From: an uncultured Bacteroidales bacterium
GTDB taxonomy: Bacteria > Bacteroidota > Bacteroidia > Bacteroidales > UBA932
Reading direction: 5' to 3'
DNA: 64,000 nt
NCBI GenBank assembly: GCA_900320545.1
Contig: ONSU01000008.1
Span: forward strand, 1-64,000
The notes under the pieces: generated by a model
What the model was told of the DNA's origin: nothing
Database searches by the model: none
Seen by the model: the letters and a program-made list of their open reading frames with translations, nothing else
In this document: positions 56,919-64,000 of the stretch, one piece after another
Position numbering within the stretch: the first letter of the stretch is position 1
How the letters are laid out: each line of letters starts with the position of its first letter
Position numbers and translations under genes: made by a program

Positions 56919-58187
56919 ATGTTCCGCGTGAATACTCGCACTTTTAATCCGGCCCGCGCAGGCGTCTTCTGGGCGGTGACGCTGGGCTATGGTCTTTTCT
57001 ACGTATGCCGGCTGAGCATCAATGTGTTGAAGAAGTCCATCGTGGACGACGGCTTTCTGACCGAATCCCAGCTGGGCATTATCGGATCGGCGCTCTTCTT
57101 TTCGTATGCCGTCGGAAAGTTTGTCAACGGATTCCTGGCGGACCGGGTCAACATCCGTTATTTTATGGGCGGGTCACTGCTGGTATGCGCCCTGGTGAAT
57201 TTCCTGTTGGGTTTGAAGGCGCCCTTCTTGCTGTTTGTCGGGCTCTGGGCGCTGAACGGCTGGTTCCAGTCGGCCGGAGCGCCGAGCAGCGTTATCGCGT
57301 TGAAACGCTGGTATGGCGGCGGAGGGATGGGCACGGTGTACGGATTCTGGAGTGCAAGCCACAACCTGGGCGAAGCGGTAACTTTTATATTTACCGCCGT
57401 TATGGTCGGCTCTTACGGCTGGCAGGCCGGATTCCTGTCGGCCTCGGCGCTCGGCCTGCTCGGCGTACTTCTTATCCTGTTGCTGCTCAAGCCGTTCCCG
57501 CCGGGAGCGGAGCCGCAGTTAAAAGGTCTGGAACGGCAGAAAGACATCAGCCGGCATCAACTGACCGTGCTCAGGATGCCGATGATATGGGTGCTGGCGC
57601 TGGCCTCCGCATTTATGTATGTAGCCCGCTATGCAGTCAACAGCTGGGGCATTTTCTATTTTGAGGCGGAAAAGGGGTATACGGTGGTGCAGGCCTCTTC
57701 GCTGATTGCCGTCAGCTCGGTCTGCGGCATAGTAGGGACCGTGTTTTCCGGCCTGATTTCCGACAAGTTGTTCAAAGGCGACCGCAACCGCCCGGCCGTC
57801 ATCGCTTCGGCGGTAAATCTCCTTTCGCTGCTGATGTTCCTCTTCGTCCCCAGGGGCTATTATTGGGTGGACATTGCGGCGATGGTGCTGTTCGGCCTGT
57901 CCATCGGCATTCTGATCTGCTTCCTGGGCGGCCTGATGGCGGTGGATATGGCCCCGGCCGAGGCGGTGGGGGCTGCCGCCGGCGTCATCGGAATCGCCAG
58001 TTATGCGGCCGCCGGCATCCAGGATATCCTGAGCGGGTATTTCATCGAAGGTCGGAAACGGATGATCGATGAAATCGCCGTCTATGATTTCTCCGCCATC
58101 CGGATTTTCTGGATTGTGGCGGCGTGCTGTTCCCTGGCTTTGTTACTGGTAATTTTGCTTCGTCCCAAGAAAACTTCTTCACAATGA
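56919..58187 (+). CDS. Organophosphate:phosphate antiporter (GlpT/UhpT-type MFS)
   Basis: A 422-residue major facilitator with twelve predicted transmembrane segments. GYGLFYVCRLSINVLKKSI, SYAVGKFVNGFLADRVN and GWFQSAGAPSSVIALKRWY are typical of the OPA family, whose members exchange phosphate for glycerol-3-phosphate or hexose-6-phosphate. The ATG at 56919 starts the conserved MFRVNTRTFNPARAGVFW region. The stop overlaps the next gene by 4 bases. Downstream sugar-phosphate enzymes support a hexosamine or hexose phosphate as cargo. Confidence 0.88.
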   Translation: MFRVNTRTFNPARAGVFWAVTLGYGLFYVCRLSINVLKKSIVDDGFLTESQLGIIGSALFFSYAVGKFVNGFLADRVNIRYFMGGSLLVCALVNFLLGLKAPFLLFVGLWALNGWFQSAGAPSSVIALKRWYGGGGMGTVYGFWSASHNLGEAVTFIFTAVMVGSYGWQAGFLSASALGLLGVLLILLLLKPFPPGAEPQLKGLERQKDISRHQLTVLRMPMIWVLALASAFMYVARYAVNSWGIFYFEAEKGYTVVQASSLIAVSSVCGIVGTVFSGLISDKLFKGDRNRPAVIASAVNLLSLLMFLFVPRGYYWVDIAAMVLFGLSIGILICFLGGLMAVDMAPAEAVGAAAGVIGIASYAAAGIQDILSGYFIEGRKRMIDEIAVYDFSAIRIFWIVAACCSLALLLVILLRPKKTSSQ

Positions 58188-59011
58188 AACGAGTTATAAG
58201 AATGCTGTTTTTTCTGGCGGCCTTTGTGTCACTGCCGGTTATCCTGAATGCAAAAACGCCCCGCAAGGCGCTTCGCATCGCCTCCTACAATATCCGGGGC
58301 AACAAGGAGCAGGACGGGATCAATCAGTGGATTTACCGCCGGGATTCGCTCTGCAAAATCATCAAGGCATACGGGTTCAAAGTGGTCGGACTGCAGGAAG
58401 CGGTGCCGGACCAGCTGGACGACATTGTCCGCCTGACCGGCTACCGCGCGGTGGGAGAGAAGGGACTCTTCGATCCCGTCATCTACGATGAAACCCGGAT
58501 AGAACTGATTGACTGGGGGATGTTCTGGCTGAATGAGGACGAGGTGCCGCACGAGAAGAGTTGGGACGGGAAATACGAGCGGTACTGCACCTGGGCTGTA
58601 TTCCGCGACAAAGTGACACGCAAACGTTTCAAGGTATTTAACACCCACCTCGATCACCGCGGTATCGTGGCCCGCGAGAAAGGGGCCGCCCGCATCTGCG
58701 AACGATCCGCACAATTGGGCGGGGACCTTCCCGTCATCGTGATGGGCGACATGAATTCCTGGGACAATACGACAGCGTACAAGACGCTTTCCGCCCATTA
58801 TTCCGATGCCCGGACGGTATCTCCGCTGGTGCTGGGCCCCCGGGGAACGGCACACAATTTCGGCGGGGTTCATCCGGTACGGATCGACTACTTCTTTGTA
58901 GATCCGCATGTCCGTGTCTACGAGTATAACGCCTTGGACATTGTTTACGGCAACAACAATTTCTTCCCTTCGGACCATTATCCCATTTACATCGATGTTA
59001 CCTTCCGATAA
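58184..59011 (+). CDS. Secreted endonuclease/exonuclease/phosphatase-fold hydrolase
   Basis: A 275-residue protein with a signal peptide (ending LNA). The EEP fold is clear: RIASYNIRG (Asn), VGLQEAV (Glu), FNTHLDHRG (His), VMGDMNSW (Asp/Asn) and SDHYPIYID (Asp-His pair). Enzymes of this fold cut phosphodiesters or phosphomonoesters with Mg2+. Exported members next to OPA transporters probably liberate the phosphorylated substrate in the periplasm. ATGA overlap with the transporter. Confidence 0.87.
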   Translation: MKRVIRMLFFLAAFVSLPVILNAKTPRKALRIASYNIRGNKEQDGINQWIYRRDSLCKIIKAYGFKVVGLQEAVPDQLDDIVRLTGYRAVGEKGLFDPVIYDETRIELIDWGMFWLNEDEVPHEKSWDGKYERYCTWAVFRDKVTRKRFKVFNTHLDHRGIVAREKGAARICERSAQLGGDLPVIVMGDMNSWDNTTAYKTLSAHYSDARTVSPLVLGPRGTAHNFGGVHPVRIDYFFVDPHVRVYEYNALDIVYGNNNFFPSDHYPIYIDVTFR

Positions 59012-59696
59012 TGTTTTTGAGCGCCTGCGCGGAGCCCTTGTCGTATCCTGCCAGGCGGAGCCCCCGTCACCGTTCGATTCTCCCGGGCGGGTGGCGGATT
59101 TTGCACGCTGCGCCGTGATGGGCGGTGCGGCCGGCATCCGGACTTGCGGAATCGAAAAGACCCATGCCGTCCTCTCGGCGGTAGATATTCCTGTCATCGG
59201 CCTGACAAAAAGTGTTTTCCCCGATGGAACCGTTTGTATTACAGGATCTTTCCCCGATGTCGAAAAACTAGTCTCACTGGGTGTGCACATCATTGCCGTA
59301 GACGGAACGCCGCGCCGCAGGGCCGGTGGCCTGACAGGTCCGGAATTTATCGCCCGGCTGCGGGAACTGTATCCCGGACAATTGCTGATGGCGGACATCG
59401 CGACGCCGGAGGATGCGATCGCCTGCCGGAAAGCCGGTGCACATTGCGTATCGACGACGCTGGCGGGATATACGCCCGAAACGCTTTCCCAGGCATCCGA
59501 AGGCCCTTCGCTTCAACTCCTTCGCGCCTGCAAAGCCGCACTGGACTGTCCGGTTTTCGCCGAAGGACGTTACAATACGCCCGCCGATGCGGCGGAAGCC
59601 ATCCGCTCGGGTGCGTTCTCCGTGGTCGTCGGATCCGCGATTACCCGGCCCCAGGTCATTACAAGTTGGTTTGCCAAGGCGATTTCCAATGTCTAA
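58995..59696 (+). CDS. nanE: N-acetylmannosamine-6-phosphate 2-epimerase-like protein
   Basis: A 233-residue TIM-barrel protein matching NanE: SCQAEPPSPF at the start, GGAAGIRTCG, PVIGLTKSVFPDG with the catalytic-region Lys, LLMADIATPEDA and VSTTLAGYTPE. NanE turns ManNAc-6-phosphate into GlcNAc-6-phosphate. Two family positions differ (GIRTCG instead of GIRANG, ITGS instead of ITPT), so the substrate may be a related sugar phosphate. No nanA or nanK is nearby. It overlaps the upstream gene by 17 bases and the next by 8. Confidence 0.82.
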   Translation: MLPSDNVFERLRGALVVSCQAEPPSPFDSPGRVADFARCAVMGGAAGIRTCGIEKTHAVLSAVDIPVIGLTKSVFPDGTVCITGSFPDVEKLVSLGVHIIAVDGTPRRRAGGLTGPEFIARLRELYPGQLLMADIATPEDAIACRKAGAHCVSTTLAGYTPETLSQASEGPSLQLLRACKAALDCPVFAEGRYNTPADAAEAIRSGAFSVVVGSAITRPQVITSWFAKAISNV

Positions 59697-61095
59697 GATA
59701 TTCTTTGGCACCGATGGATGGCGGGCGCGGATTGACGAAGAAATCCATCCTGAATCCGTCGCAGCGGTCGCCCAGGCTTTTGCAGCCTATGTTCTGAAGG
59801 AGGCCGCGGCGAAGCCGAAGGTGGCCATCGGTTACGATACGCGCCGCCGTTCCCGGGATTTCGCCGAATTGTTCGCCCGGGTTTTGAACGGAAACGGGAT
59901 TGACGTCATCCTGTCGGACAGGGTGGTGCCGACCCCGGTCCTGTCATATACGGTCGTGGACCGGGAGTGTTTCGCCGGCGTCATGATCACGGCTTCGCAC
60001 AATCCCCCCTGCTACAACGGCATTAAGTTCAAAGCGGCTTATGGCGGTCCGTTCTCCCTGGAGCAGACACGGGCGGTAGAGGCGTTGCTATATGCATCGG
60101 AAACCGTCGTTTCCGAGTCTGTTCCCGCTTCGGAGGATTTGCTTCCGCCCTATGTCGCCCATGTCGAATCACGCATTGATTTCAGCAGTATCCGTTATGC
60201 GGGCCTTCGGGTGCTGGCCGATTCGATGGGGGGAGCCGGAGGTACCCTGATTGCCGATATCCTTGCGAAAAACGGCTGCACGGCAGATACGATTTACGGG
60301 AAACCGGCTGAAGACTTCTATGGCCGCCTTCCGGAGCCGGTAGCATCCAATCTGAACCCCCTCGGGGAGGCGCTCCATGCAGGTTCGTACGCGCTCGGCG
60401 TCGCGACGGACGGAGATGCCGACCGGCTGGGGGTCTGCCTCGAGACAGGTGACTTCCTGTCTGCGCAGACCACCATTCTTCTGCTGGTCGATTACCTCAA
60501 GCGGGTGCGCCACGAGCCGGGAGCCATCGTCCACACTTCCTCCGTGACCGGTCTGCTACGGAAACACTTCCTGTCGCCGGACACGCCGGTATATGATGTG
60601 CAAGTGGGCTTCAAATACATTACCGACATCATGGTGCGGGAGCGGGTTTGTTTCGGCGGTGAAGAAAGCGGCGGATTCGGCTATGCGATGCATCTGCCGG
60701 AGCGGGATGGCATCTTCTCGGCATTGCTTTTCCTCGAGATGCTGTCCGTATCGGGATGCAGGACACTTTCAGCCTATGTGACCGAACGCGAATCCCGGCT
60801 CGGGAAAGTGCATTATGCCCGGATCGACACCCATTGCGACCGGCCGGACCGGGGGAATCTGCTCCCCCGGCTTCACGGGAAGAAAGTCCCGTCCGTAGCC
60901 GGATTCAGGGTGGTTTCCGAACAGACTTTCCTTTCTTCACGAGGGATTGTGAACGGAATCAAGTATGTGCTGGAGGGAGATTGCCGATGGCTTTTGATCC
61001 GTGCTTCCGAAACCGAGCCCATTCTCCGCTATTATGCCGAAGGGCAGGACGACGAAGAAGTCCGCTCGCTCCTCTCCGCCGGTCCCGCTTTATAA
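59689..61095 (+). CDS. Phosphohexomutase (phosphoglucomutase/phosphomannomutase family)
   Basis: A 468-residue alpha-D-phosphohexomutase: GTDGWRARI start, phosphoserine loop ITASHNPPCYNG, metal loop ATDGDADRLGV, sugar-binding GGEESGGFGYAMHLPERDG and phosphate-binding RASETEPILRYYAEG. The last motif has Glu where most members have Gly (SGTEP), as in some single-domain variants. It could move phosphate between C6 and C1 of a hexose or hexosamine. It starts inside the last 8 bases of nanE, so the pair is translationally coupled. Confidence 0.9.
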   Translation: MSKIFFGTDGWRARIDEEIHPESVAAVAQAFAAYVLKEAAAKPKVAIGYDTRRRSRDFAELFARVLNGNGIDVILSDRVVPTPVLSYTVVDRECFAGVMITASHNPPCYNGIKFKAAYGGPFSLEQTRAVEALLYASETVVSESVPASEDLLPPYVAHVESRIDFSSIRYAGLRVLADSMGGAGGTLIADILAKNGCTADTIYGKPAEDFYGRLPEPVASNLNPLGEALHAGSYALGVATDGDADRLGVCLETGDFLSAQTTILLLVDYLKRVRHEPGAIVHTSSVTGLLRKHFLSPDTPVYDVQVGFKYITDIMVRERVCFGGEESGGFGYAMHLPERDGIFSALLFLEMLSVSGCRTLSAYVTERESRLGKVHYARIDTHCDRPDRGNLLPRLHGKKVPSVAGFRVVSEQTFLSSRGIVNGIKYVLEGDCRWLLIRASETEPILRYYAEGQDDEEVRSLLSAGPAL

Positions 61096-61263
61096 TAGAG
61101 AAGATACCGAGATGGTTCAATTTCATCGTGCCCGCCTTCCGCAAACAGGGATGGGCGGCGACACGAAGACAACAAAAATTCCCGATAAGTCACGAAAACC
61201 GTTGTATGTATTGAATTTTGCATTATATTGTGCTGTACAAAATCCAGTTACGCAAGATCAAAG

Positions 61264-62229
61264 ATGGACAGACGTAGATTTTTGTTCAATATGGCAGGGG
61301 CCGGCGCATTGATCGCGACGGCCGACCTGCCCTTGTTCGCCGTTCCCCGGGACGAAACGAACGAGGAAGACATCTTCCGTAAACGGGGTGCCCGCGAACG
61401 GCTTTCCCTGAGTTATGCCACCGTGGAGATCGGGCTTTCCGAACCATTCTCCGTCCTTCATATTTCGGACACGCACCTGACGGCCGCCTATCCGGACGAG
61501 GAAGAGACGCATCAGGCGTGGGCCGTAAAGCGGACGAAAACTTTCGGGGGACATCAGGAAGAGGCCCTTGCCGACACCTTGGCCTGGGCCAGGGAGCACG
61601 TGGAGTATATCGTCCACACCGGCGACATCATCGACTGGCAGTCCCGGGCGAATTTCGACCTGCTCCGGAAGTATTTCGGGACGGATCTGATCGCCTCCGT
61701 CGGCAACCACGAGTACAAAGTCACGGACCGCAAATACGAAAAGAGCGAGGCCTACAAGGACCCGACACGGAAACTGCTGCAAAAGAATTTCCCCGTTCCC
61801 ATCCAGTTTGCTTCACAAATTGTCCACGGGGTGAATTTCATCACGCTCGACAACGTCTTCGGCACCATCGTTCCGGAGCAGTTTAAGCGCTTCCGGAAAG
61901 AGGCCCGGAAGGGGTATCCCATCGTGCTTTGCACGCATGTGCCCATCTTTACCGATAAGATCTACCGCGAACACTGCCGTTTCTGGGACAAGAAAGGCGG
62001 GCTGCTGAAAAGCGGATCCGTTCCGGCAATCGCCGGGGACTATCACGCCCAGAAGGAGGATCCGGTGACCGCGGAGTTCATCGCCTGCCTGAAGGAAGAA
62101 CCTCTGCTGAAATGCATCCTGACCGGGCATATGCACATCACCACCGAAGACCAGTTCTCTCCCACCTGCCGGGAATATGCCGTCGGCGGCAATTTCCTCC
62201 TGGCAGGCCGGGAAGTGCTCTTTATCTAG
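61264..62229 (+). CDS. Secreted metallophosphoesterase, Tat-type signal (second copy)
   Basis: A 321-residue calcineurin-like phosphoesterase with a twin-arginine start (MDRRRFLFNMAGAGALIATA). Metal motifs: HISDTH, TGDIIDW, GNHEY, CTHVPIF and GHMHI. Homologous along its full length to the gene at 6063-7124. It follows the mutase by 168 bases on the same strand and completes a set of two exported phosphoesterases around the organophosphate transporter. The ATG at 61264 is chosen for the RR signal. Confidence 0.88.
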   Translation: MDRRRFLFNMAGAGALIATADLPLFAVPRDETNEEDIFRKRGARERLSLSYATVEIGLSEPFSVLHISDTHLTAAYPDEEETHQAWAVKRTKTFGGHQEEALADTLAWAREHVEYIVHTGDIIDWQSRANFDLLRKYFGTDLIASVGNHEYKVTDRKYEKSEAYKDPTRKLLQKNFPVPIQFASQIVHGVNFITLDNVFGTIVPEQFKRFRKEARKGYPIVLCTHVPIFTDKIYREHCRFWDKKGGLLKSGSVPAIAGDYHAQKEDPVTAEFIACLKEEPLLKCILTGHMHITTEDQFSPTCREYAVGGNFLLAGREVLFI

Positions 62230-62321
62230 ATTAACAGATGGGGCCGTGTGTCTCTTTGGTTCTTGAGATAAAACGGCAGGCCGCAAAGATGAGCATAGGG
62301 CCGAGATTGCCTGGAACTTCC

Positions 62322-62678
62322 TTATGAATCCAGAGAATGAAGCTTGAACGAGAAATACCCTTTGTTGTCCAGATATGCAAGGGCATCGGCAAGAAGGGAT
62401 GTCTTTACGGGCTCCTCCAGGTCTGAATGGAAAAGAATGTCGATAAATGTCTCCAGGGCCTGTTCCGTCATCTTTTCCTTCTCGACAAGATACCAGACGG
62501 GATTATCTTGTTGCAGGATGGCATCCAGGTCAAGAGGCACGTAATTCTTTTCGAATTCTTCTTTCACGTCCGACAAGGAATAATCCGGCGCATCCAGTTC
62601 TATGAGTCCCAATCTTTTGGCGATCAGCATCAGCATATCGCCCAGGCGGTCTATCTCCCTGATCAAATAGTCTTCCAT
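62322..62678 (-). CDS. Small acidic protein of unknown function
   Basis: A 118-residue, mostly helical, acidic protein starting MEDYLIREIDRLGDMLMLIAK. No signal peptide or membrane segment; no family that I can name with confidence (DUF6483-like start). Last gene of a three-gene leftward unit with pgeF and the HARE-HTH gene, 13 bases after the latter. Confidence 0.7.
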   Translation of the reverse strand: MEDYLIREIDRLGDMLMLIAKRLGLIELDAPDYSLSDVKEEFEKNYVPLDLDAILQQDNPVWYLVEKEKMTEQALETFIDILFHSDLEEPVKTSLLADALAYLDNKGYFSFKLHSLDS

Positions 62679-62691
62679 ATATTCTTCTCGA

Positions 62692-62898
62692 TTATATCAT
62701 CAGCCGTATCAATCCTTCACTTTTGACGAACGTATCCGGATGGGCCATAACGGCAGCATATACCTGTTTCCCAGTCACCGGCTGCTTGTCCCGACGCTGA
62801 TACAACCCCTTCTCGTTGATCAGCCGGGCAATGACTTCTGTCCTCATGCCGTGGTTGGATGAAGCAAGGAGGTACACTATGGCTTCGGGAAGGGTCAT
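62692..62898 (-). CDS. HARE-HTH domain protein
   Basis: A 68-residue protein consisting of one HARE-HTH (winged-helix) domain: LPEAIVYLLASSNHGMRTEVIARLINEKGLYQRRD, then VTGKQVYAAVMAHPDTFVKSEGLIRLM. The domain is usually attached to chromatin or restriction proteins and binds DNA. The ATG at 62898 overlaps the pgeF stop (ATGA); an upstream in-frame start would sit inside pgeF. Confidence 0.75.
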   Translation of the reverse strand: MTLPEAIVYLLASSNHGMRTEVIARLINEKGLYQRRDKQPVTGKQVYAAVMAHPDTFVKSEGLIRLMI

Positions 62899-63578
62899 AA
62901 GAATTTCAACCGGATTGCATTGATATTCCTTCCACACTCGACACTTTCACGTCTGGCCGAGAAGAAGGACGGATCAAGGAAGGTGTCGATCCCGGAAATC
63001 CATATATTCCCCTCCTTCACGCCTGATTCCTGAAGAATCCATTTGTTCGCTTCCCAGAGATCGATGTGATGACCACCAGACATAGGACGGCCATCGCCTT
63101 GACCCTGGAATGACCAGATCGCGTCCATCGGGAAACCGGCCTCCTTAAACTTGGCTGCAACCTCTTCTCCTACCTGAAAGCTGGCCGGACCGATGGAAGG
63201 ACCGATAACCGCCACAAGATCTTCCGGCCGGGTCTTGAATCTCGTCTCCATAACACCGATCGTCTTCAGGGCTATCTTCTGTACCGTCCCTTTCCAGCCT
63301 GAATGAATGGCCGCGATCACACGGTTCCGGGGATCGCTGATAAGGATGGGCACACAGTCGGCCGTTCTGACTCCGATTGCAACCCCGGGCAGTTCCGTAA
63401 TAAAAGCGTCGTATCCCTCCAGGTCTTCCCGCGTCAGATCCGGCCGGTCTATGATTGCGACCTCGGAACCGTGTACCTGGTGCCCCTGGATGACGGAATA
63501 AGGAAGGATGGAATCGCGGCGCGTAGAAAAGGCCTCGACTCCGGAACCTAGATGATAATAGAGAAGGTCGGAAAACAT
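62895..63578 (-). CDS. pgeF: PgeF-type multicopper/purine nucleoside phosphorylase (YfiH, laccase-domain) protein
   Basis: A 227-residue YfiH/DUF152 protein: GHQVHGSEV (His), RTADCVPILI (Cys) and IHSGWKGTVQ (His) are the zinc-site motifs. The family phosphorolyses purine nucleosides and edits peptidoglycan precursors in E. coli. TAACTTCG (63583-63590, minus strand) lies four bases before the ATG, so the message is probably leaderless. Confidence 0.9.
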   Translation of the reverse strand: MFSDLLYYHLGSGVEAFSTRRDSILPYSVIQGHQVHGSEVAIIDRPDLTREDLEGYDAFITELPGVAIGVRTADCVPILISDPRNRVIAAIHSGWKGTVQKIALKTIGVMETRFKTRPEDLVAVIGPSIGPASFQVGEEVAAKFKEAGFPMDAIWSFQGQGDGRPMSGGHHIDLWEANKWILQESGVKEGNIWISGIDTFLDPSFFSARRESVECGRNINAIRLKFL

Positions 63579-63582
63579 GACA

Positions 63583-63590
63583 CGAAGTTA
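63583..63590 (-). promoter_or_regulatory. -7-like box of pgeF
   Basis: Minus strand TAACTTCG with TTTTG about eight bases upstream of it; four bases from the box to the ATG. Confidence 0.5.
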
Positions 63591-63669
63591 GGCAAAACCC
63601 GGCAAACTCCCAAATGATGTGATTACGGGACCCTGCTCCTGGCGTGTCCTTCACCCGCAAACGAAAAGC

Positions 63670-63689
63670 GCCTGGCAATAAAGCCAGGC
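63670..63689 (-). terminator. Hairpin, possible weak terminator of the Fic-type gene
   Basis: A 7-bp perfect stem GCCTGGC / GCCAGGC with a six-base loop. On the minus strand it is followed by GCTTTTCGTTTG, a short T-run. It lies between pgeF and the Fic-type gene fragment. The rest of 63591-63771 shows no gene. Confidence 0.45.
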
Positions 63690-63771
63690 AGCTTACGTGC
63701 GGGCAACGGGACAATTATCGAACCAATCTTGAGGATTATCTGGAGGTGTATCTATTTGGATTACAGGTTAA

Positions 63772-64000
63772 TCATTGATCCGACAAAATAGCCATCAGTT
63801 CGGTATTGAACCATATATACTCTTTGCCGATTCTCTCTTTTGTAAGAAGACCGAGGCCTTCCAACTGATTAAGGTACTTTTTGGCCGTATTGACACTCTT
63901 AATTACATAAGGTTCTTAGGACGGATATAGGGCTGTTCAAACAGCTTGGAAAGGTTGAGTCTGGCCAGTGGAAGTTTGTTCTCCCGGATGAGTCTTTCCG
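63772..64000 (-). pseudogene. Fic-family protein, C-terminal part, frameshifted
   Basis: Reading leftward from the edge, one frame gives ERLIRENKLPLARLNLSKLF and EQPYIRPKNLM and stops (stop codon at 63903-63905). A second frame, one base off, continues KSVNTAKKYLNQLEGLGLL and TKERIGKEYIWFNTELMAIL to a stop at 63772-63774. Joined, the two pieces resemble the winged-helix C-terminus of Bacteroidota Fic-domain proteins (AMP transferases). A one-base deletion is needed, so the gene is broken or carries a sequencing error. The Fic domain lies outside the window. Confidence 0.6.

Noticed and set aside
61096-61263. Promoter for the second metallophosphoesterase
   Set aside because: The AT-rich stretch contains TATATTG and TTTTG but no box matching TAnnTTTG at a sensible spacing; the gene may be read from the upstream operon.
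62230-62321. Small RNA or gene between the metallophosphoesterase and the leftward unit
   Set aside because: No promoter box, no stable hairpin with a T-run and no convincing frame were seen.

Overview
The window looks like a gut-type member of the Bacteroidales (Bacteroidota), roughly 60% GC. Upstream of many genes there is a Bacteroidota-type -7 box (TAnnTTTG), and Shine-Dalgarno sites are mostly absent. The gene families also fit: Bat aerotolerance operon, TonB-dependent receptor, DUF4293, DUF2147, YitT pairs and a secreted GH2 beta-galactosidase. High-GC relatives of Alistipes or uncultured Bacteroidales would match, but the sequence alone does not fix the genus. Coding density is very high: no gene-free stretch exceeds 300 bases, and many neighbours overlap by 4 to 65 bases. 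I saw no tRNA, rRNA, CRISPR array, insertion sequence or prophage.

Layout. 1-10.9 kb: 3' end of ATP-dependent PEP carboxykinase, recQ, copper ATPase copA with trpS, a Tat-like metallophosphoesterase, dnaK, an RluA-type pseudouridine synthase and a membrane-anchored AraC regulator. 11-17.5 kb: a leftward operon (SPOR-like lipoprotein, degenerate M28 peptidase fused to a TonB C-terminal domain, leuS, two YitT proteins). 17.5-30 kb: capA-like gene and phoH; gyrA with two tandem homologous TPR genes; a Clp ATPase; a 41-residue small protein; AI-2E exporter; PAP2 phosphatase; uridine phosphorylase. 30-36.5 kb: DUF4293, fabF, a glyA-lipoprotein-phospholipase D operon, a TrmH-type methyltransferase and small secreted proteins. 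36.6-48 kb: a complete Bat operon (moxR, DUF58, membrane protein, batA, batB, batC, batD-batE fusion) followed directly by lacZ. 48-50.4 kb: truA, cysK, cysE. 50.4-56 kb: His-rich secreted protein, a ZnuD-like TonB receptor with a small His/Cys-rich protein, nitroreductase, a truncated YdeI-family gene and a DUF7010 membrane protein.

56-64 kb is the most unusual part. A leader of about 200 nt contains several hairpins, a strong terminator ending 3 bases before the start codon of an N-formylglutamate amidohydrolase gene, and a possible antiterminator pairing. After it comes a tightly overlapping cluster: organophosphate:phosphate antiporter, secreted endonuclease/exonuclease/phosphatase-fold hydrolase, NanE-like ManNAc-6-phosphate epimerase, hexose-phosphate mutase, then a Tat-like metallophosphoesterase. 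The cluster reads like a salvage route that cleaves a phosphodiester or nucleotide sugar outside the cytoplasm, imports the sugar phosphate and feeds it into amino-sugar metabolism. This is inference from gene content. The window ends with pgeF, a HARE-HTH gene, and a frameshifted Fic-type gene at the right edge.
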